A DNA stretch of 46,813 nt from Arcobacter sp. (GTDB lineage: Bacteria; Acidobacteriota; Terriglobia; Bryobacterales; Bryobacteraceae), in contig DYJN01000030.1 of assembly GCA_020723085.1 (NCBI GenBank), positions 1-46,813 on the forward strand, given 5' to 3'. Below the pieces are notes generated by a model that saw nothing but the letters and a program-made list of their open reading frames with translations, did not search any database and had not been told where the DNA came from. The number at the start of each line of letters is the position of its first letter. Positions within the stretch are counted from its first letter, which is position 1. Shown one piece after another: positions 34,640 through 42,998 of this stretch. The translations under genes were made by a program, and so were the position numbers.

Positions 34640-35467
34640 TTAGACGCTTGGCGGGCCGGGTTCGTGCAAGGCGGCGCGAATCCGGCGCAGGCGGGCGGCG
34701 AGGGGCGCGACGAGATCGAGGCGCAGGGCGTTGGGCCCGTCGGAGAGGGCGCGTTCGGGCGCTTCATGGACTTCGAAGAAGACCCCATCGGCGCCGGCGG
34801 CGACGGCAGCCGAGGCGAGGGGCTCGATAAACTCGGGCGCGCCGCCGCTGGCCGCGCCGGCAGCCGAAGGCAGCTGAACGGAATGGGTGGCGTCAAACAG
34901 CACAGGCACGCCGAGGGAGCGCATCTGCGGGATGGCGCGCATGTCCACGACCAGATTGTTGTAGCCGAAGCAGGAGCCGCGCTCGGTGAGGAAGACGCGC
35001 GAGTTGCCAGTGGAGAGCACCTTCTCGATCGCGTGGCGCATGTCGAGCGGGGCGGCGAACTGGCCTTTCTTGATATTGACGGCGCGGCCCGTGCGGCCGG
35101 CTTCCACCAGCAGATCGGTCTGCCGGCAGAGGAAGGCGGGGATCTGGAGGACGTCGGCGGTTTCCGCGGCGGGGGCCGCCTGATCGGGCGTGTGAATATC
35201 GGTGAGCACGGGCAAGCCGGTGCGGCGCTTGACTTCGGCGAGGATGCGCAGCCCCTGGCGGAGACCGGGGCCGCGGTAAGAGCGGATGCTGGTACGGTTC
35301 GCCTTGTCGAAGGAGGCCTTGAAGACGAAGGGGCCGCCGAGCGCCTCCCGCAGGGCGGCGGCCAGCATCAGGCAGTGTTCTTCGCTTTCGATGACGCACG
35401 GACCGGAGATGAAGGCGAGGGGGTCCGCGCCGATGGAGAGCGAGGGAGCGAGGTCAACGGGTTTCAT
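34640..35467 (-). CDS. kdsA: 3-deoxy-8-phosphooctulonate synthase
   Basis: 275 residues from ATG 35467, which lies 14 bases inside the end of pyrG. KdsA condenses arabinose 5-phosphate with phosphoenolpyruvate to Kdo-8-phosphate. Family blocks are [80 protein letters not shown] and [15 protein letters not shown] has Cys at about residue 24, a metal-ligand position in metal-dependent KdsA, and the later ligand region is present, so the metal-dependent type is likely. Genes upstream are pyrG and kdsB, forming a Kdo/CTP unit. Confidence 0.95.
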   Translation of the reverse strand: MKPVDLAPSLSIGADPLAFISGPCVIESEEHCLMLAAALREALGGPFVFKASFDKANRTSIRSYRGPGLRQGLRILAEVKRRTGLPVLTDIHTPDQAAPAAETADVLQIPAFLCRQTDLLVEAGRTGRAVNIKKGQFAAPLDMRHAIEKVLSTGNSRVFLTERGSCFGYNNLVVDMRAIPQMRSLGVPVLFDATHSVQLPSAAGAASGGAPEFIEPLASAAVAAGADGVFFEVHEAPERALSDGPNALRLDLVAPLAARLRRIRAALHEPGPPSV

Positions 35468-37100
35468 CGGCGAAGAGCGGGTTGGTTTCGTCGAGCAGCC
35501 GTTTCTGGCGGTATTCGTAAGAGGCGCCGATGAAGGCCTTGAAGAGGGGGTGCGGCTCGAGCGGCTTGGACTTGAACTCCGGATGGAACTGGCAGCCGAG
35601 GAACCAGGGATGGTCCGGGAGCTCGACGATCTCGACGAACTTCGAGTCGCGCGAGCGGCCGGTGACGCGCAGACCGGCGGCCGTGAGGCGGTCCTCGAAG
35701 GCGCGGTTGAATTCGTAGCGGTGGCGGTGGCGTTCGCTGATGACGGCCTGATTGTAGGCGGCGCGGGCGGAGGAGCCTTCTTCGAGGAGGCATTCATAGG
35801 CGCCGAGGCGCATGGTGCCGCCGAGCTCTTCGACGCCGAGCAGATCGCGGAGCTTGTAGATGACCGGGTAGGGGGTGGCGGGCTCGAACTCGGTGGAATC
35901 GGCGCCTTCAAGACCGCAGGCGTTGCGGGCGAACTCGATGACGGCGGTCTGCATGCCGAGGCAGATGCCGAAGTAAGGAACGCGGTGCTCGCGCGCGTAA
36001 CGGATGGCGGCGAGCATGCCCTCGACGCCGCGCTTGCCGAAGCCGCCGGGGACGAGAATGCCGTCGAAGCGGCTCAACTCGGCGGCGCACTGCGGATAGA
36101 CGAGAGGCTCGGATTCAATCCAGCTCATGCGGACCCTGAGCCGGTGGTGGATGCCGGCGTGGAGGAGCGCCTCCTTGAGGGACTTGTAGGAGTCCTCGTA
36201 CTCGACGTACTTGCCGACGAGGGCGATCTCGACTTCATCGGAAGGCGAGCGCATGCGGTCGAGCATGGCCTGCCATTCGGAGAGGTCGCGGGCGCCGGCG
36301 GAGTCCAGCTGAAGAGCCTGAACCACGAGTTCATCAACGCCCTGCTCGGCGAACATGATGGGGACCTGATACACGGTATCGACGTCGTAAGCGCTGATGA
36401 CGGCGTTGCGGTCGACGTCGCAGAAGAGAGCGATCTTGTCGCGCTGGTCCGGGGGCAGGGGGCGTTCGGAGCGGCAGACGAGGATGTCGGGCTGGATGCC
36501 CATGGAGCGCAGCTCCTTGACGGAGTGCTGAGTGGGCTTGGTTTTGAGCTCCTGGGCGGCGGCGATCCAGGGGACGTAGGAGACGTGGACGAAGAGGGTG
36601 TTGCGGCGGCCGAATTCGTGGCGCATCTGGCGGATGGCCTCGGTGAAGGGCTGGCTCTCGATGTCGCCGACGGTGCCGCCGATTTCGCAGATGACGACGT
36701 CGACGCCGTCGCTGACCTTGCAAGCGGCGGCTTTGATTTCATTGGTGACGTGGGGGATGACCTGGACGGTCTTGCCGAGGTAATCGCCGCGGCGCTCGCG
36801 GGTGATGATGCGCTCGTAGATGCGGCCGGAGGTGAGGTTGTTGTTCTGGGTGAGGCGGGCGTGGGTGAAGCGCTCGTAGTGGCCGAGGTCGAGGTCGGTT
36901 TCGGCGCCGTCGTCGGTGACGAAGACCTCCCCGTGCTGGAAGGGGCTCATGGTGCCGGGGTCGACGTTGAGGTAAGGGTCGAACTTCTGGAGGGTGATCT
37001 TCAGACCCCGGGATTCCAGCAGGCAGGCGATGGAGGCGGCGGCGATGCCCTTGCCGAGGGAAGAAACCACGCCACCGGTGACGAAGATGAACTTAGCCAT
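35454..37100 (-). CDS. pyrG: CTP synthase
   Basis: 548 residues, full length. The N-terminal synthetase domain begins [17 protein letters not shown] with the P-loop-like region, then [15 protein letters not shown] and [15 protein letters not shown] (Mg/ATP and product-feedback residues). The C-terminal glutaminase domain has the nucleophile Cys in FGICLGMQ and the His/Glu pair in QFHPEFKS. PyrG makes CTP from UTP, ATP and glutamine. It overlaps kdsB by eight bases upstream and kdsA by 14 bases downstream. KdsB consumes CTP, so the order kdsB-pyrG-kdsA is functionally coherent and may couple CTP supply to Kdo activation. Confidence 0.98.
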   Translation of the reverse strand: MAKFIFVTGGVVSSLGKGIAAASIACLLESRGLKITLQKFDPYLNVDPGTMSPFQHGEVFVTDDGAETDLDLGHYERFTHARLTQNNNLTSGRIYERIITRERRGDYLGKTVQVIPHVTNEIKAAACKVSDGVDVVICEIGGTVGDIESQPFTEAIRQMRHEFGRRNTLFVHVSYVPWIAAAQELKTKPTQHSVKELRSMGIQPDILVCRSERPLPPDQRDKIALFCDVDRNAVISAYDVDTVYQVPIMFAEQGVDELVVQALQLDSAGARDLSEWQAMLDRMRSPSDEVEIALVGKYVEYEDSYKSLKEALLHAGIHHRLRVRMSWIESEPLVYPQCAAELSRFDGILVPGGFGKRGVEGMLAAIRYAREHRVPYFGICLGMQTAVIEFARNACGLEGADSTEFEPATPYPVIYKLRDLLGVEELGGTMRLGAYECLLEEGSSARAAYNQAVISERHRHRYEFNRAFEDRLTAAGLRVTGRSRDSKFVEIVELPDHPWFLGCQFHPEFKSKPLEPHPLFKAFIGASYEYRQKRLLDETNPLFADETR

Positions 37101-37845
37101 GATTCTCGGTCGGGTCGGTCCGCGATCTCCATAATTTCAGCACAGCTTCCAGGTCTTCGGGCGTATCGACGCCGATGGTATCGTAGCTGGTCTCGGCGAC
37201 ACGGATGCCGATGCGGTTTTCGAGAGCGCGGAGCTGTTCCAGTTTCTCAGCCTCTTCGAGGGGGCCGCGCGGCAGGGCGGAATAAGAGAGCAGCAGATCG
37301 CGGCGGTAGACATAGAGGCCGATGTGTTTCCAGTAGCCCGCACTTCCGCCGCGGCTGGCGGGGATGGGAGAGCGGGAAAAGTAGAGCGCCCAGCCGTCGA
37401 GGCTGGAGACGACTTTCACGACATTGGGGTTGGGGATGTCGTCAGGATCACTGATGCGGCGTTTCAGTGTCGCCATCCGGCAGGCGGGGTCGCCTAACAG
37501 GGTAGAAATGGCGAGACCGATGGCTGCTGGGTCGATGAGGGGTTCGTCGCCCTGGATGTTGACGATAATTTCTGCATCGGTGGCGGCTGCCGCCTCAGCC
37601 GCGCGGTCGGTGCCGGAGGCGTGGTCCGGACTGGTCATGACAGCTTCGGCGCCGAAGCCCCGCGCGGCGTCCGCAATCCGCGCGTCGTCGGTAGCAATGA
37701 CGACGCGGGACAGCAGAGGGCACTGGCAGGCTCGCTCCCAGACGTGCTGGATCATGGGCTTGCCAAAAATGGGAGCGAGAGGCTTGCCGGGAAAACGGGT
37801 GGAGGCAAAACGGGCAGGAATGACACCCAATATCTTGGGAGGCAC
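37093..37845 (-). CDS. kdsB: 3-deoxy-manno-octulosonate cytidylyltransferase (CMP-Kdo synthetase)
   Basis: 250 residues from GTG 37845. KdsB activates Kdo with CTP for LPS inner-core assembly. Blocks are [19 protein letters not shown] with the nucleotide-binding Arg and Lys, [36 protein letters not shown] and the C-terminal YRRDLLLSY, then [16 protein letters not shown] 37860 would add five residues, but a TATGCT box at 37856-37851 overlaps that region, five bases before GTG 37845, so I favour the shorter form. It overlaps pyrG by eight bases. It is divergent from the VWA operon. Confidence 0.94.
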   Translation of the reverse strand: MPPKILGVIPARFASTRFPGKPLAPIFGKPMIQHVWERACQCPLLSRVVIATDDARIADAARGFGAEAVMTSPDHASGTDRAAEAAAATDAEIIVNIQGDEPLIDPAAIGLAISTLLGDPACRMATLKRRISDPDDIPNPNVVKVVSSLDGWALYFSRSPIPASRGGSAGYWKHIGLYVYRRDLLLSYSALPRGPLEEAEKLEQLRALENRIGIRVAETSYDTIGVDTPEDLEAVLKLWRSRTDPTENHG

Positions 37846-37850
37846 AATCG

Positions 37851-37856
37851 AGCATA
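37851..37856 (-). promoter_or_regulatory. Putative -10 box (TATGCT) for kdsB-pyrG-kdsA
   Basis: TATGCT on the minus strand, five bases before GTG 37845. It is the same hexamer as at lpxD, an earlier step of the same LPS pathway. Confidence 0.38.
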
Positions 37857-37873
37857 GCACAACAATGCTGCTA

Positions 37874-37879
37874 TATACT
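37874..37879 (+). promoter_or_regulatory. Putative -10 box (TATACT) for the VWA gene pair
   Basis: TATACT, 26 bases before ATG 37906, with a good ribosome site AAAGGAGA at 37892-37899. This promoter has a normal leader, unlike the very short ones elsewhere. Confidence 0.45.
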
Positions 37880-37905
37880 CAAAGTGCGGGCAAAGGAGAC
37901 GGGCC

Positions 37906-38886
37906 ATGAAGGGGTGGAGCCTGGCATGCTTGGTATGGCTCGCCTTCGGGGCGGCGGTGGAGCTCCGGGCGCAGGAGGCGCGGCCGTCGATCACGCCGCG
38001 GGTGAAGCCTCGGGCGGAAGCGCCGGAGAGCGAGCGGATCACTCCGAACCTGCGGGTGGACACGAACCTGGTGCTGGTGCCGATCACGGTGACGACGCCG
38101 CTGAACCAGATCGTGACGGGCATGGAGAAGGAGAACTTCCGGCTGTTCGAGGACAAGATCGAGCAGGACATCACCTATTTCGCCAGCTTTGACGCGCCGG
38201 TTTCCATGGGGCTGGTGTTCGACGCCAGCGGCTCCATGGGCAGCAAGCTGGCGAAATCCCGGCAGGCGGCGGCGGCGTTCTTCAAGACGGCGAATCCGGA
38301 AGACGAGTTCTTTCTGATTCAGTTCAACGACCGCCCGCAGATCGTGGCGCCGTTCACGCGGGAGGTGGAGGAGATCCAGAACCGGCTGACGTTCACGCAG
38401 GCGAAAGGGCGGACGGCGCTGCTGGACGCGATGTACCTGGCGATGCAGACGCTGAAGAAGGGACACAACCCGCGGCGGGCGCTGCTGGTGATCAGCGACG
38501 GGGGCGACAATTCGAGCCGCTACACGGAGACCGAGATCCGCAACCTGCTGAAGGAAGCCGACGCGCAGGTGTACGCCATCGGCATCTTCGAGCCGATCGG
38601 GGCGCGGGGGCGGACGGCGGAAGAACTGGCTGGACCTGGGCTGCTGAGCGACCTGGCGGAGATGACCGGAGGACGGCACTTCCCGGTGGACAATCTGAAC
38701 GACCTGCCGGATATCGCGGCCAAGATTGGGCTGGAGCTGCGCAACCAGTATGTTCTCGGCTACATCTCGAAGAACCCCAACCGCGACGGGAAGTACCGGA
38801 AGATCACGGTAAAATTGAATCAGCCGCGCGGCCTCCCGCCACTCCGGGCGCTGCACCGGCAAGGGTATTATGCGCCAACTCAGTAA
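37906..38886 (+). CDS. Secreted VWFA-related acidobacterial-type protein, copy 1
   Basis: 326 residues with a signal peptide (MKGWSLACLVWLAFGAAVELRAQ). The VWA domain follows: a strand then MIDAS loop D106-A-S108-G-S110, threonine loop KGRTALLDAM, and Asp loop VISDGGDNSS. All metal-coordinating positions are present, unlike in the VWA-like protein at 2294-3226. The N-terminal NLVLVPITVTT and FRLFEDKIEQDITYF parts and the C-terminal LRNQYVLGYIS block are typical of the TIGR03436-type family. These are secreted and of unknown function, often in several copies per acidobacterial genome. The next gene, a paralogue, overlaps by 17 bases. Confidence 0.92.
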   Translation: MKGWSLACLVWLAFGAAVELRAQEARPSITPRVKPRAEAPESERITPNLRVDTNLVLVPITVTTPLNQIVTGMEKENFRLFEDKIEQDITYFASFDAPVSMGLVFDASGSMGSKLAKSRQAAAAFFKTANPEDEFFLIQFNDRPQIVAPFTREVEEIQNRLTFTQAKGRTALLDAMYLAMQTLKKGHNPRRALLVISDGGDNSSRYTETEIRNLLKEADAQVYAIGIFEPIGARGRTAEELAGPGLLSDLAEMTGGRHFPVDNLNDLPDIAAKIGLELRNQYVLGYISKNPNRDGKYRKITVKLNQPRGLPPLRALHRQGYYAPTQ

Positions 38887-39802
38887 AGCCGCGGCGTTGC
38901 TGCTGCTGGCGGGACTTGCGGGCAGCAGCCAGCCGCCGCTGACGCCCGACGACCAGGCGGTGATCCGGGTGGACACGCGGCTGGTGGTTCTGCATTGCGC
39001 GGTAGTGGACAAGAAGGGCGGGCTGATCACGAACCTGCCGCAAAAAGCGTTCCGGGTTTACGAGAACAAAGTGGAACAGCCGATCCGGCTGTTCAAGCGC
39101 GAGGACGTGCCGGTGAGCATTGGCATCGTGATCGACAACAGCGGCAGCATGCGGGAGAAGCGGGCGCGGGTGGAGGCAGCCGCCATCCGGCTGGTGAAGG
39201 CGTCCAACCGGCAGGACGAAGTGTTCGTGGTGAACTTTAACGACGAAGCGTATCTGGACGTGCCGTTCACCAACGACATGACGAAGCTGGAAGAGGGGCT
39301 GGCGCGGATCGACAGCCGCGGAGGGACGGCATTGCGGGATGCCGTGTCGATGTCGATCGATTACGTGAAGCAGGAGGGCAAGAAAGACAAGAAGGTCCTT
39401 CTGGTGATCACCGACGGCAATGACACGGCGTCAAGCGGCATTACGCTCGAGAAGCTGGTGGAGAAGATCCACCGCAGCGAAGTGCTGATTTACGGGATCG
39501 GCATTTTGGGCAAAGACGACGCGCGGGACCGCAAGCGGGCGATCCGGGCGATCCAGGCGATGACGCGCGCCTCCGGCGGTGCTGCTTACTTTCCGGGCGA
39601 AGCGGCGGAGGTGGAGCAGATCGCCGATCAGGTGGCGCACGACATCCGCAACCAATACGTGATCGCCTATTCGCCGCTGAACCAGAACCTGGACGGCACG
39701 TTCCGTTCGATCCGCGTGGTGGCAGCCAACGGGCGTTACAGCGTGCGCACGCGGAGCGGCTACTACGCCACGCCGGAGCCGAAAAAGCGGGCAAGCCGGT
39801 AG
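38870..39802 (+). CDS. Secreted VWFA-related acidobacterial-type protein, copy 2
   Basis: 310 residues with signal peptide (MRQLSKAAALLLLAGLAGSSQ). The MIDAS loop is D89-N-S91-G-S93, with threonine loop RGGTALRDAV and Asp loop VITDGNDTASS. The flanks FRVYENKVEQPIRLF and IRNQYVIAYSPLNQ parallel copy 1 (FRLFEDKIEQDITYF, LRNQYVLGYIS), so this is a tandem duplication with diverged sequence. The 17-base overlap with copy 1 indicates coupled translation. A Trp/Arg-rich small gene follows after four bases. Partner and ligand are unknown. Confidence 0.92.
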   Translation: MRQLSKAAALLLLAGLAGSSQPPLTPDDQAVIRVDTRLVVLHCAVVDKKGGLITNLPQKAFRVYENKVEQPIRLFKREDVPVSIGIVIDNSGSMREKRARVEAAAIRLVKASNRQDEVFVVNFNDEAYLDVPFTNDMTKLEEGLARIDSRGGTALRDAVSMSIDYVKQEGKKDKKVLLVITDGNDTASSGITLEKLVEKIHRSEVLIYGIGILGKDDARDRKRAIRAIQAMTRASGGAAYFPGEAAEVEQIADQVAHDIRNQYVIAYSPLNQNLDGTFRSIRVVAANGRYSVRTRSGYYATPEPKKRASR

Positions 39803-39806
39803 CGGT

Positions 39807-40016
39807 ATGTTGTGGCGTGCGGCGCGGTTTCTCTGGACGGCGAGCCGGGGCTACCGCCTGTCGCCGTGGCGCAGCCCGTATCTGAAGTGGCGGATCGAGA
39901 CCTACTGGGGGCTGGAAGCGGGCAGTATCGGGGCGCGGGAGTTCTGGCGCTTCTGCCTGCAACACCGGCGGGAGCTGTGGCGGTTCCTGAGGTGGGCGGC
40001 GGAGCTCCGCGCCTAG
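39807..40016 (+). CDS. Small Trp/Arg-rich protein of unknown function
   Basis: 69 residues, four bases after the second VWA gene and ending four bases before the convergent hydrolase stop, so it fills its slot exactly. Eight tryptophans (3, 10, 21, 28, 34, 47, 58, 62) and many arginines flank aromatic helices (PYLKWRIETYWGLEA; HRRELWRFLRW). No signal peptide or true membrane segment is present. An amphipathic, membrane-surface association is possible. I have the impression that similar short proteins occur in Acidobacteriota but cannot verify it. The frame, codon use and fit between neighbours support a real gene. Confidence 0.68.
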   Translation: MLWRAARFLWTASRGYRLSPWRSPYLKWRIETYWGLEAGSIGAREFWRFCLQHRRELWRFLRWAAELRA

Positions 40017-40020
40017 GGGC

Positions 40021-41961
40021 TCAGGGACGGGCGAGCCACTTGCGGAAAAAGCGCAAGGCTTCTTCGCCGTCGACCCGGTGAGGGCCGTTGAAGAAGGCGA
40101 TGCTGGCGCGGCCGCCAATGCCCATTTCGTCGTAGAAGCGTCCGACGCGGGCGAATTCGGCGAGCACCCACTCGTCGATGCCGACGCCGTCACGGCGCCC
40201 GCGCTCGACGAGAAACGGGCGCGGGGCGATGAGCATGGCGAGTTCGGCGTGGCTGGCGATGTGGGCGAGGTTCCACTCGAGCATGTCGTATTCGCCGGTG
40301 AACATGTAGCTCCAGGGCTCTTCGATGGAGACCATCTTGCCGACCCACTCATTGAAATCTCCGGCGCAGACGACGGCGCGGAAGCGGGAATCGAAGGGGG
40401 TCACGCGGAGCGCCGTCTTGCCGCCGTAGGAGATGCCGTAAAAGCCGATGCGGCCGGCGTCGATGAAGGGAAGCGAGACGAGCCATTCGAGCGCGGCGCG
40501 GTACTGTTCGCGGATGAAGGAGTACTGCGTCAGCCCGAGGGGATGGGCCATGCGGATCAGATGCCGGAAATCGCCCGTGTAGAGGTTCTGGGGCAGATAG
40601 ACGGCCCAGCCTCCGCGGACGAGCGTTTCGGCCCAATTCCGGTAGACGGCAAAGGCGCGGGAGTCCGGCTTCTGTCCGAACAGATCCTGGGGACGGCCCT
40701 CGAGCCCATGCTGGACGACAATGAGCGGGACGCGGCTCTCCGTCATGCGCGCGGGCAGGAGGAGCACGCCGTAGGCGAAGAACTCGGGGCGGACATCGAG
40801 CATGACCTCCCAGCCACGGCAGTCCTGAGCCGGAGGGAGCGGGCGCGAGCGGGGATGGGGCGGCGTGGATTCCGGAGGGAGTTCGCCGAGCATCTCCTCG
40901 CGGATGCGGCGTTCGAGGGGCGCGGCGGCGCGGCGCCATTGCTCGGGGGTCGAGCCGCGGATGTTCGACCACAGCTCATCGCGCACGCGGCGGGAGCGCC
41001 GGGCGAGGCGCTGGAGGAAGTCTTCCATCCGGCGGAGGTTGCGGAGGCGCCGCGGCTCGGGATCGCGGCGGGCGAGCTTCAACGGAGAAGGCATGGCGCG
41101 GGGGGCGTTGCCGAGGCGCCCGCGCAGGAGCGCGCGGATGTCCATTTCGCCAAAAAAACGCGCAAAGCCGAAAATGTTCCGGTAGAGGGGCTGCGTGCGG
41201 TAGGCGGCGGGCTCGACGCCGAGATGGCCCGTTTCGACCAGCGCGATGCGGGGATCGAGGATGGCGGCGAATGCGGCGATCCAGGCGCCGTCGCCCGCGC
41301 CGGCGGTCTCGACCTCTCGGCCGGGATAGCGCTGCTTCCACCAGTCGGTGAAGGCGAGAACTTTCTGCACTTCGAGGCCAAGCGGGTGGCGTCCCAGGGG
41401 GAAGGCCATTCGCAGGATCCACTCGCGCTCGGTCTGATCCTTGGCCCAACCCCCGGGGGCGGGCGGAGGCGGCTGGGAACTGCTCAACAGGAGCGGGACG
41501 AGGACATCGGCGCCGGCGGCGGCGAAGTCGAAGATCTCCAGGCACTCCTCGGGGAGGCGGTCCGTTTCAGGAAGAAAGATGACGAGGTGGCGGGGCGCGG
41601 CGCGCAGGCGCAGATAGAGCCCCTCGGCGTCCATGCCGTCGAGCACGGACCAGCGGACGGCGAGGACCTCAAACGTGTCGCCGGAGGCGAGCACGGCGGG
41701 CTCGTCCATGGTGGAGACGAGTTCCAGCCGCACGGGATCGGCGCGGCGGTCGATGGCGCCGATCAGACGGCGCAGTTCGTGAGGGTCGGGATTGCGGCGG
41801 GCGGCGAACCAGGGGCGGATGCGTTCAAGGTAGCGTCCGATGCCCTGGATCATCGCGGCGGCGGGATCGCCGCGGAATTCGAGCGGCGCCGTATCGGGCA
41901 GAGGCTGAGCGGAGGAGCGGAGAGCGAGAAGCAGAAGGAGAGCGGCGTGGCTTGCGCGCAT
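40021..41961 (-). CDS. Large secreted alpha/beta hydrolase (dienelactone hydrolase/acetyl xylan esterase-like)
   Basis: 646 residues from ATG 41961, which opens the signal peptide MRASHAALLLLLALRSSAQ. An upstream in-frame extension is low-complexity. The C-terminal 250 residues form an alpha/beta hydrolase: PLIVVQHGLEG as oxyanion-region strand, nucleophile elbow GFYGISYGGKT, and final FNGPHRVDGEEALRFF with the catalytic-type His. The first 350 residues form a less clear domain; the EVQKVLAFTDWWKQRYPG and GAGDGAWIAAFAAILDP pieces resemble a second, degenerate hydrolase fold in which Gly-Asp replaces the nucleophile Ser. Substrate unknown, perhaps plant glycan esters. A TAGAAT box on the minus strand lies 23 bases before the ATG. 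Confidence 0.83.
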   Translation of the reverse strand: MRASHAALLLLLALRSSAQPLPDTAPLEFRGDPAAAMIQGIGRYLERIRPWFAARRNPDPHELRRLIGAIDRRADPVRLELVSTMDEPAVLASGDTFEVLAVRWSVLDGMDAEGLYLRLRAAPRHLVIFLPETDRLPEECLEIFDFAAAGADVLVPLLLSSSQPPPPAPGGWAKDQTEREWILRMAFPLGRHPLGLEVQKVLAFTDWWKQRYPGREVETAGAGDGAWIAAFAAILDPRIALVETGHLGVEPAAYRTQPLYRNIFGFARFFGEMDIRALLRGRLGNAPRAMPSPLKLARRDPEPRRLRNLRRMEDFLQRLARRSRRVRDELWSNIRGSTPEQWRRAAAPLERRIREEMLGELPPESTPPHPRSRPLPPAQDCRGWEVMLDVRPEFFAYGVLLLPARMTESRVPLIVVQHGLEGRPQDLFGQKPDSRAFAVYRNWAETLVRGGWAVYLPQNLYTGDFRHLIRMAHPLGLTQYSFIREQYRAALEWLVSLPFIDAGRIGFYGISYGGKTALRVTPFDSRFRAVVCAGDFNEWVGKMVSIEEPWSYMFTGEYDMLEWNLAHIASHAELAMLIAPRPFLVERGRRDGVGIDEWVLAEFARVGRFYDEMGIGGRASIAFFNGPHRVDGEEALRFFRKWLARP

Positions 41962-42044
41962 GGGAGGCGGTCCTGCTCGCCTCAATTCTACGCATGGCGG
42001 AAGCCCCGGGGGTGCCGGCGGAGAACGCAAGATGGAAGCCAACC

Positions 42045-42098
42045 ATGACAATGAAGCGGCTTTTGGCGTTTGGCGCGGCGGCGATGCCGGCGGCGTGA
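42045..42098 (+). pseudogene. Possible remnant: orphan signal-peptide-like frame
   Basis: ATG 42045 (or 42051) reads M-T-M-K-R-L-L-A-F-G-A-A-A-M-P-A-A and stops at TGA 42096-42098. A basic start, hydrophobic core and Ala-x-Ala-like end resemble the front of a secreted protein. No continuation was found in other frames, so this could equally be chance. Confidence 0.2.
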
Positions 42099-42484
42099 GT
42101 GCGGCGAAGAATCCCGTGTTTGCCAAAGCGCGACCGAAACTGTTGCGGGCGGATCCGTCCCTGACCGCAGGAATGTCCGGCGCACGAGGCATCGCGCTAA
42201 GCCGGAGACTGCTCTCGAAGGGCAGCGCCAGTTGCCCGGGATGCCCGTTGCAGGAGAGGGGGCAACCTGCAGGCGCTGAGCTTGAAAGCGGCTTGCACGA
42301 CGCTGGGAACTTCGTCTGAAGCGGAGTTGACTGCTTTCAGCGCTCCAATGCGTCCGATCCCGTGCCGAGCCCGGACGGCGATGAGGCGCCCCTGAGCTGC
42401 CGAAGGAACTGCCCGGCTCGCTGGAGAAAGTTCCGCCGAGACAGGGTTTGGCAGAGGTGAAATTGACTCAAGGCTTGGGTCATC

Positions 42485-42515
42485 TATAGCGTTTATAGCA
42501 GATAAAGCATATAAT
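42485..42515 (+). promoter_or_regulatory. Promoter and likely operator of the toxin-antitoxin operon
   Basis: A perfect TATAAT at 42510-42515 lies 18 bases before ATG 42534, with GGGAGAAGAG as ribosome site. Just upstream are TATAGC twice (42485-42490, 42494-42499, nine-base period) and an inverted repeat TTTAT-AGCAG-ATAAA (42492-42506). TTGACT at 42463-42468 is 16 bases before the first TATAGC. Repeats overlapping the promoter are expected where an antitoxin represses its own operon. Confidence 0.45.
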
Positions 42516-42533
42516 ACGGATGGGAGAAGAGCC

Positions 42534-42998
42534 ATGATCGGCAAGGAAGAAGCCCGGCCACCACTGGCGATTTCGGAGACCGACCAGAAGCAGGTGCTGG
42601 AACTCTATCAAAAGATTCAGAGAAGCCGCGCCGAGCTGGTGGGTCCGGACGGCAGGACGCAGAAGCTTCCCGTCTCGCTTTACGAGTTTCTGGTGAAACT
42701 GATCGCGGACTTGTGCGAGGGGAAATCCGTCGCGATCGTGCAGAACGACGCGCAACTGACGACGGTGGAGGGGGCGCGGATGCTGGGCGTCTCGCGGCAG
42801 TTTCTGATCAAGCTGCTGGAGCGGGGCGAGATTCCGCATCACATGGTAGGAACGCACCGCCGGATTTATGTCCGCGACCTGCTGGCTTACAAAGCAAAGC
42901 GGGATTCCAACCGGCGCAAGATCCTCGATCAGCTGACCCGAAGCGAGGCTGAGGACGGTCTCTACGAGTTGGAGCCGCCGGATGATCGCGCAGAGTAA
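42534..42998 (+). CDS. Excisionase/MerR-type helix-turn-helix antitoxin
   Basis: 154 residues. The middle to C-terminal part holds an excisionase-family HTH: LTTVEGARMLGVSRQFLIKL, then LLERGEIPHHMVGTHRRIY (about 79-117), ending with a YVRDLLAYK helix. The N-terminal 75 residues are helical, with KLPVSLYEFLVKLIADL. Such proteins are paired with PIN-domain toxins (VapBC-like), bind their own promoter and neutralise the toxin with their tail, here the acidic end LYELEPPDDRAE. The repeats at 42485-42506 are plausible operators. The PIN gene starts 17 bases inside this gene, so translation is coupled. Third codon positions are richer in C and less in G than in neighbouring operons, hinting at separate origin. 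Confidence 0.9.
   Translation: MIGKEEARPPLAISETDQKQVLELYQKIQRSRAELVGPDGRTQKLPVSLYEFLVKLIADLCEGKSVAIVQNDAQLTTVEGARMLGVSRQFLIKLLERGEIPHHMVGTHRRIYVRDLLAYKAKRDSNRRKILDQLTRSEAEDGLYELEPPDDRAE

Larger units (their letters stand above)
41962..42533. other. Gene-poor region (572 bases) upstream of the toxin-antitoxin pair
   Basis: It holds a minus-strand TAGAAT box at 41985-41990 for the hydrolase, a 17-codon signal-peptide-like frame at 42045-42098, and the A/T-rich repeats and promoter of the antitoxin at 42463-42515. From about 42100 to 42460 I see no coding frame with plausible protein text on either strand. Base composition is lower in GC than the flanking genes. It may be a decayed gene or an insertion junction. 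Confidence 0.5.

Noticed and set aside
33853-34896. A 347-codon minus-strand frame over the pilin-like gene and its flank
   Set aside because: Pro/Ser/Arg-rich shadow; the pilin frame with its prepilin site is the real one.
35286-37454. A 722-codon plus-strand frame opposite kdsA, pyrG and kdsB
   Set aside because: It crosses three certain genes in antisense and consists of Asp/Gly/Val/Ala low-complexity text.
40078-42048. A 656-codon plus-strand frame opposite the alpha/beta hydrolase
   Set aside because: No signal peptide or motif; the minus strand has the hydrolase landmarks.
41960-42319. A 119-codon plus-strand frame in the gene-poor flank
   Set aside because: Starts inside the hydrolase signal peptide on the other strand; no conserved text or ribosome site.
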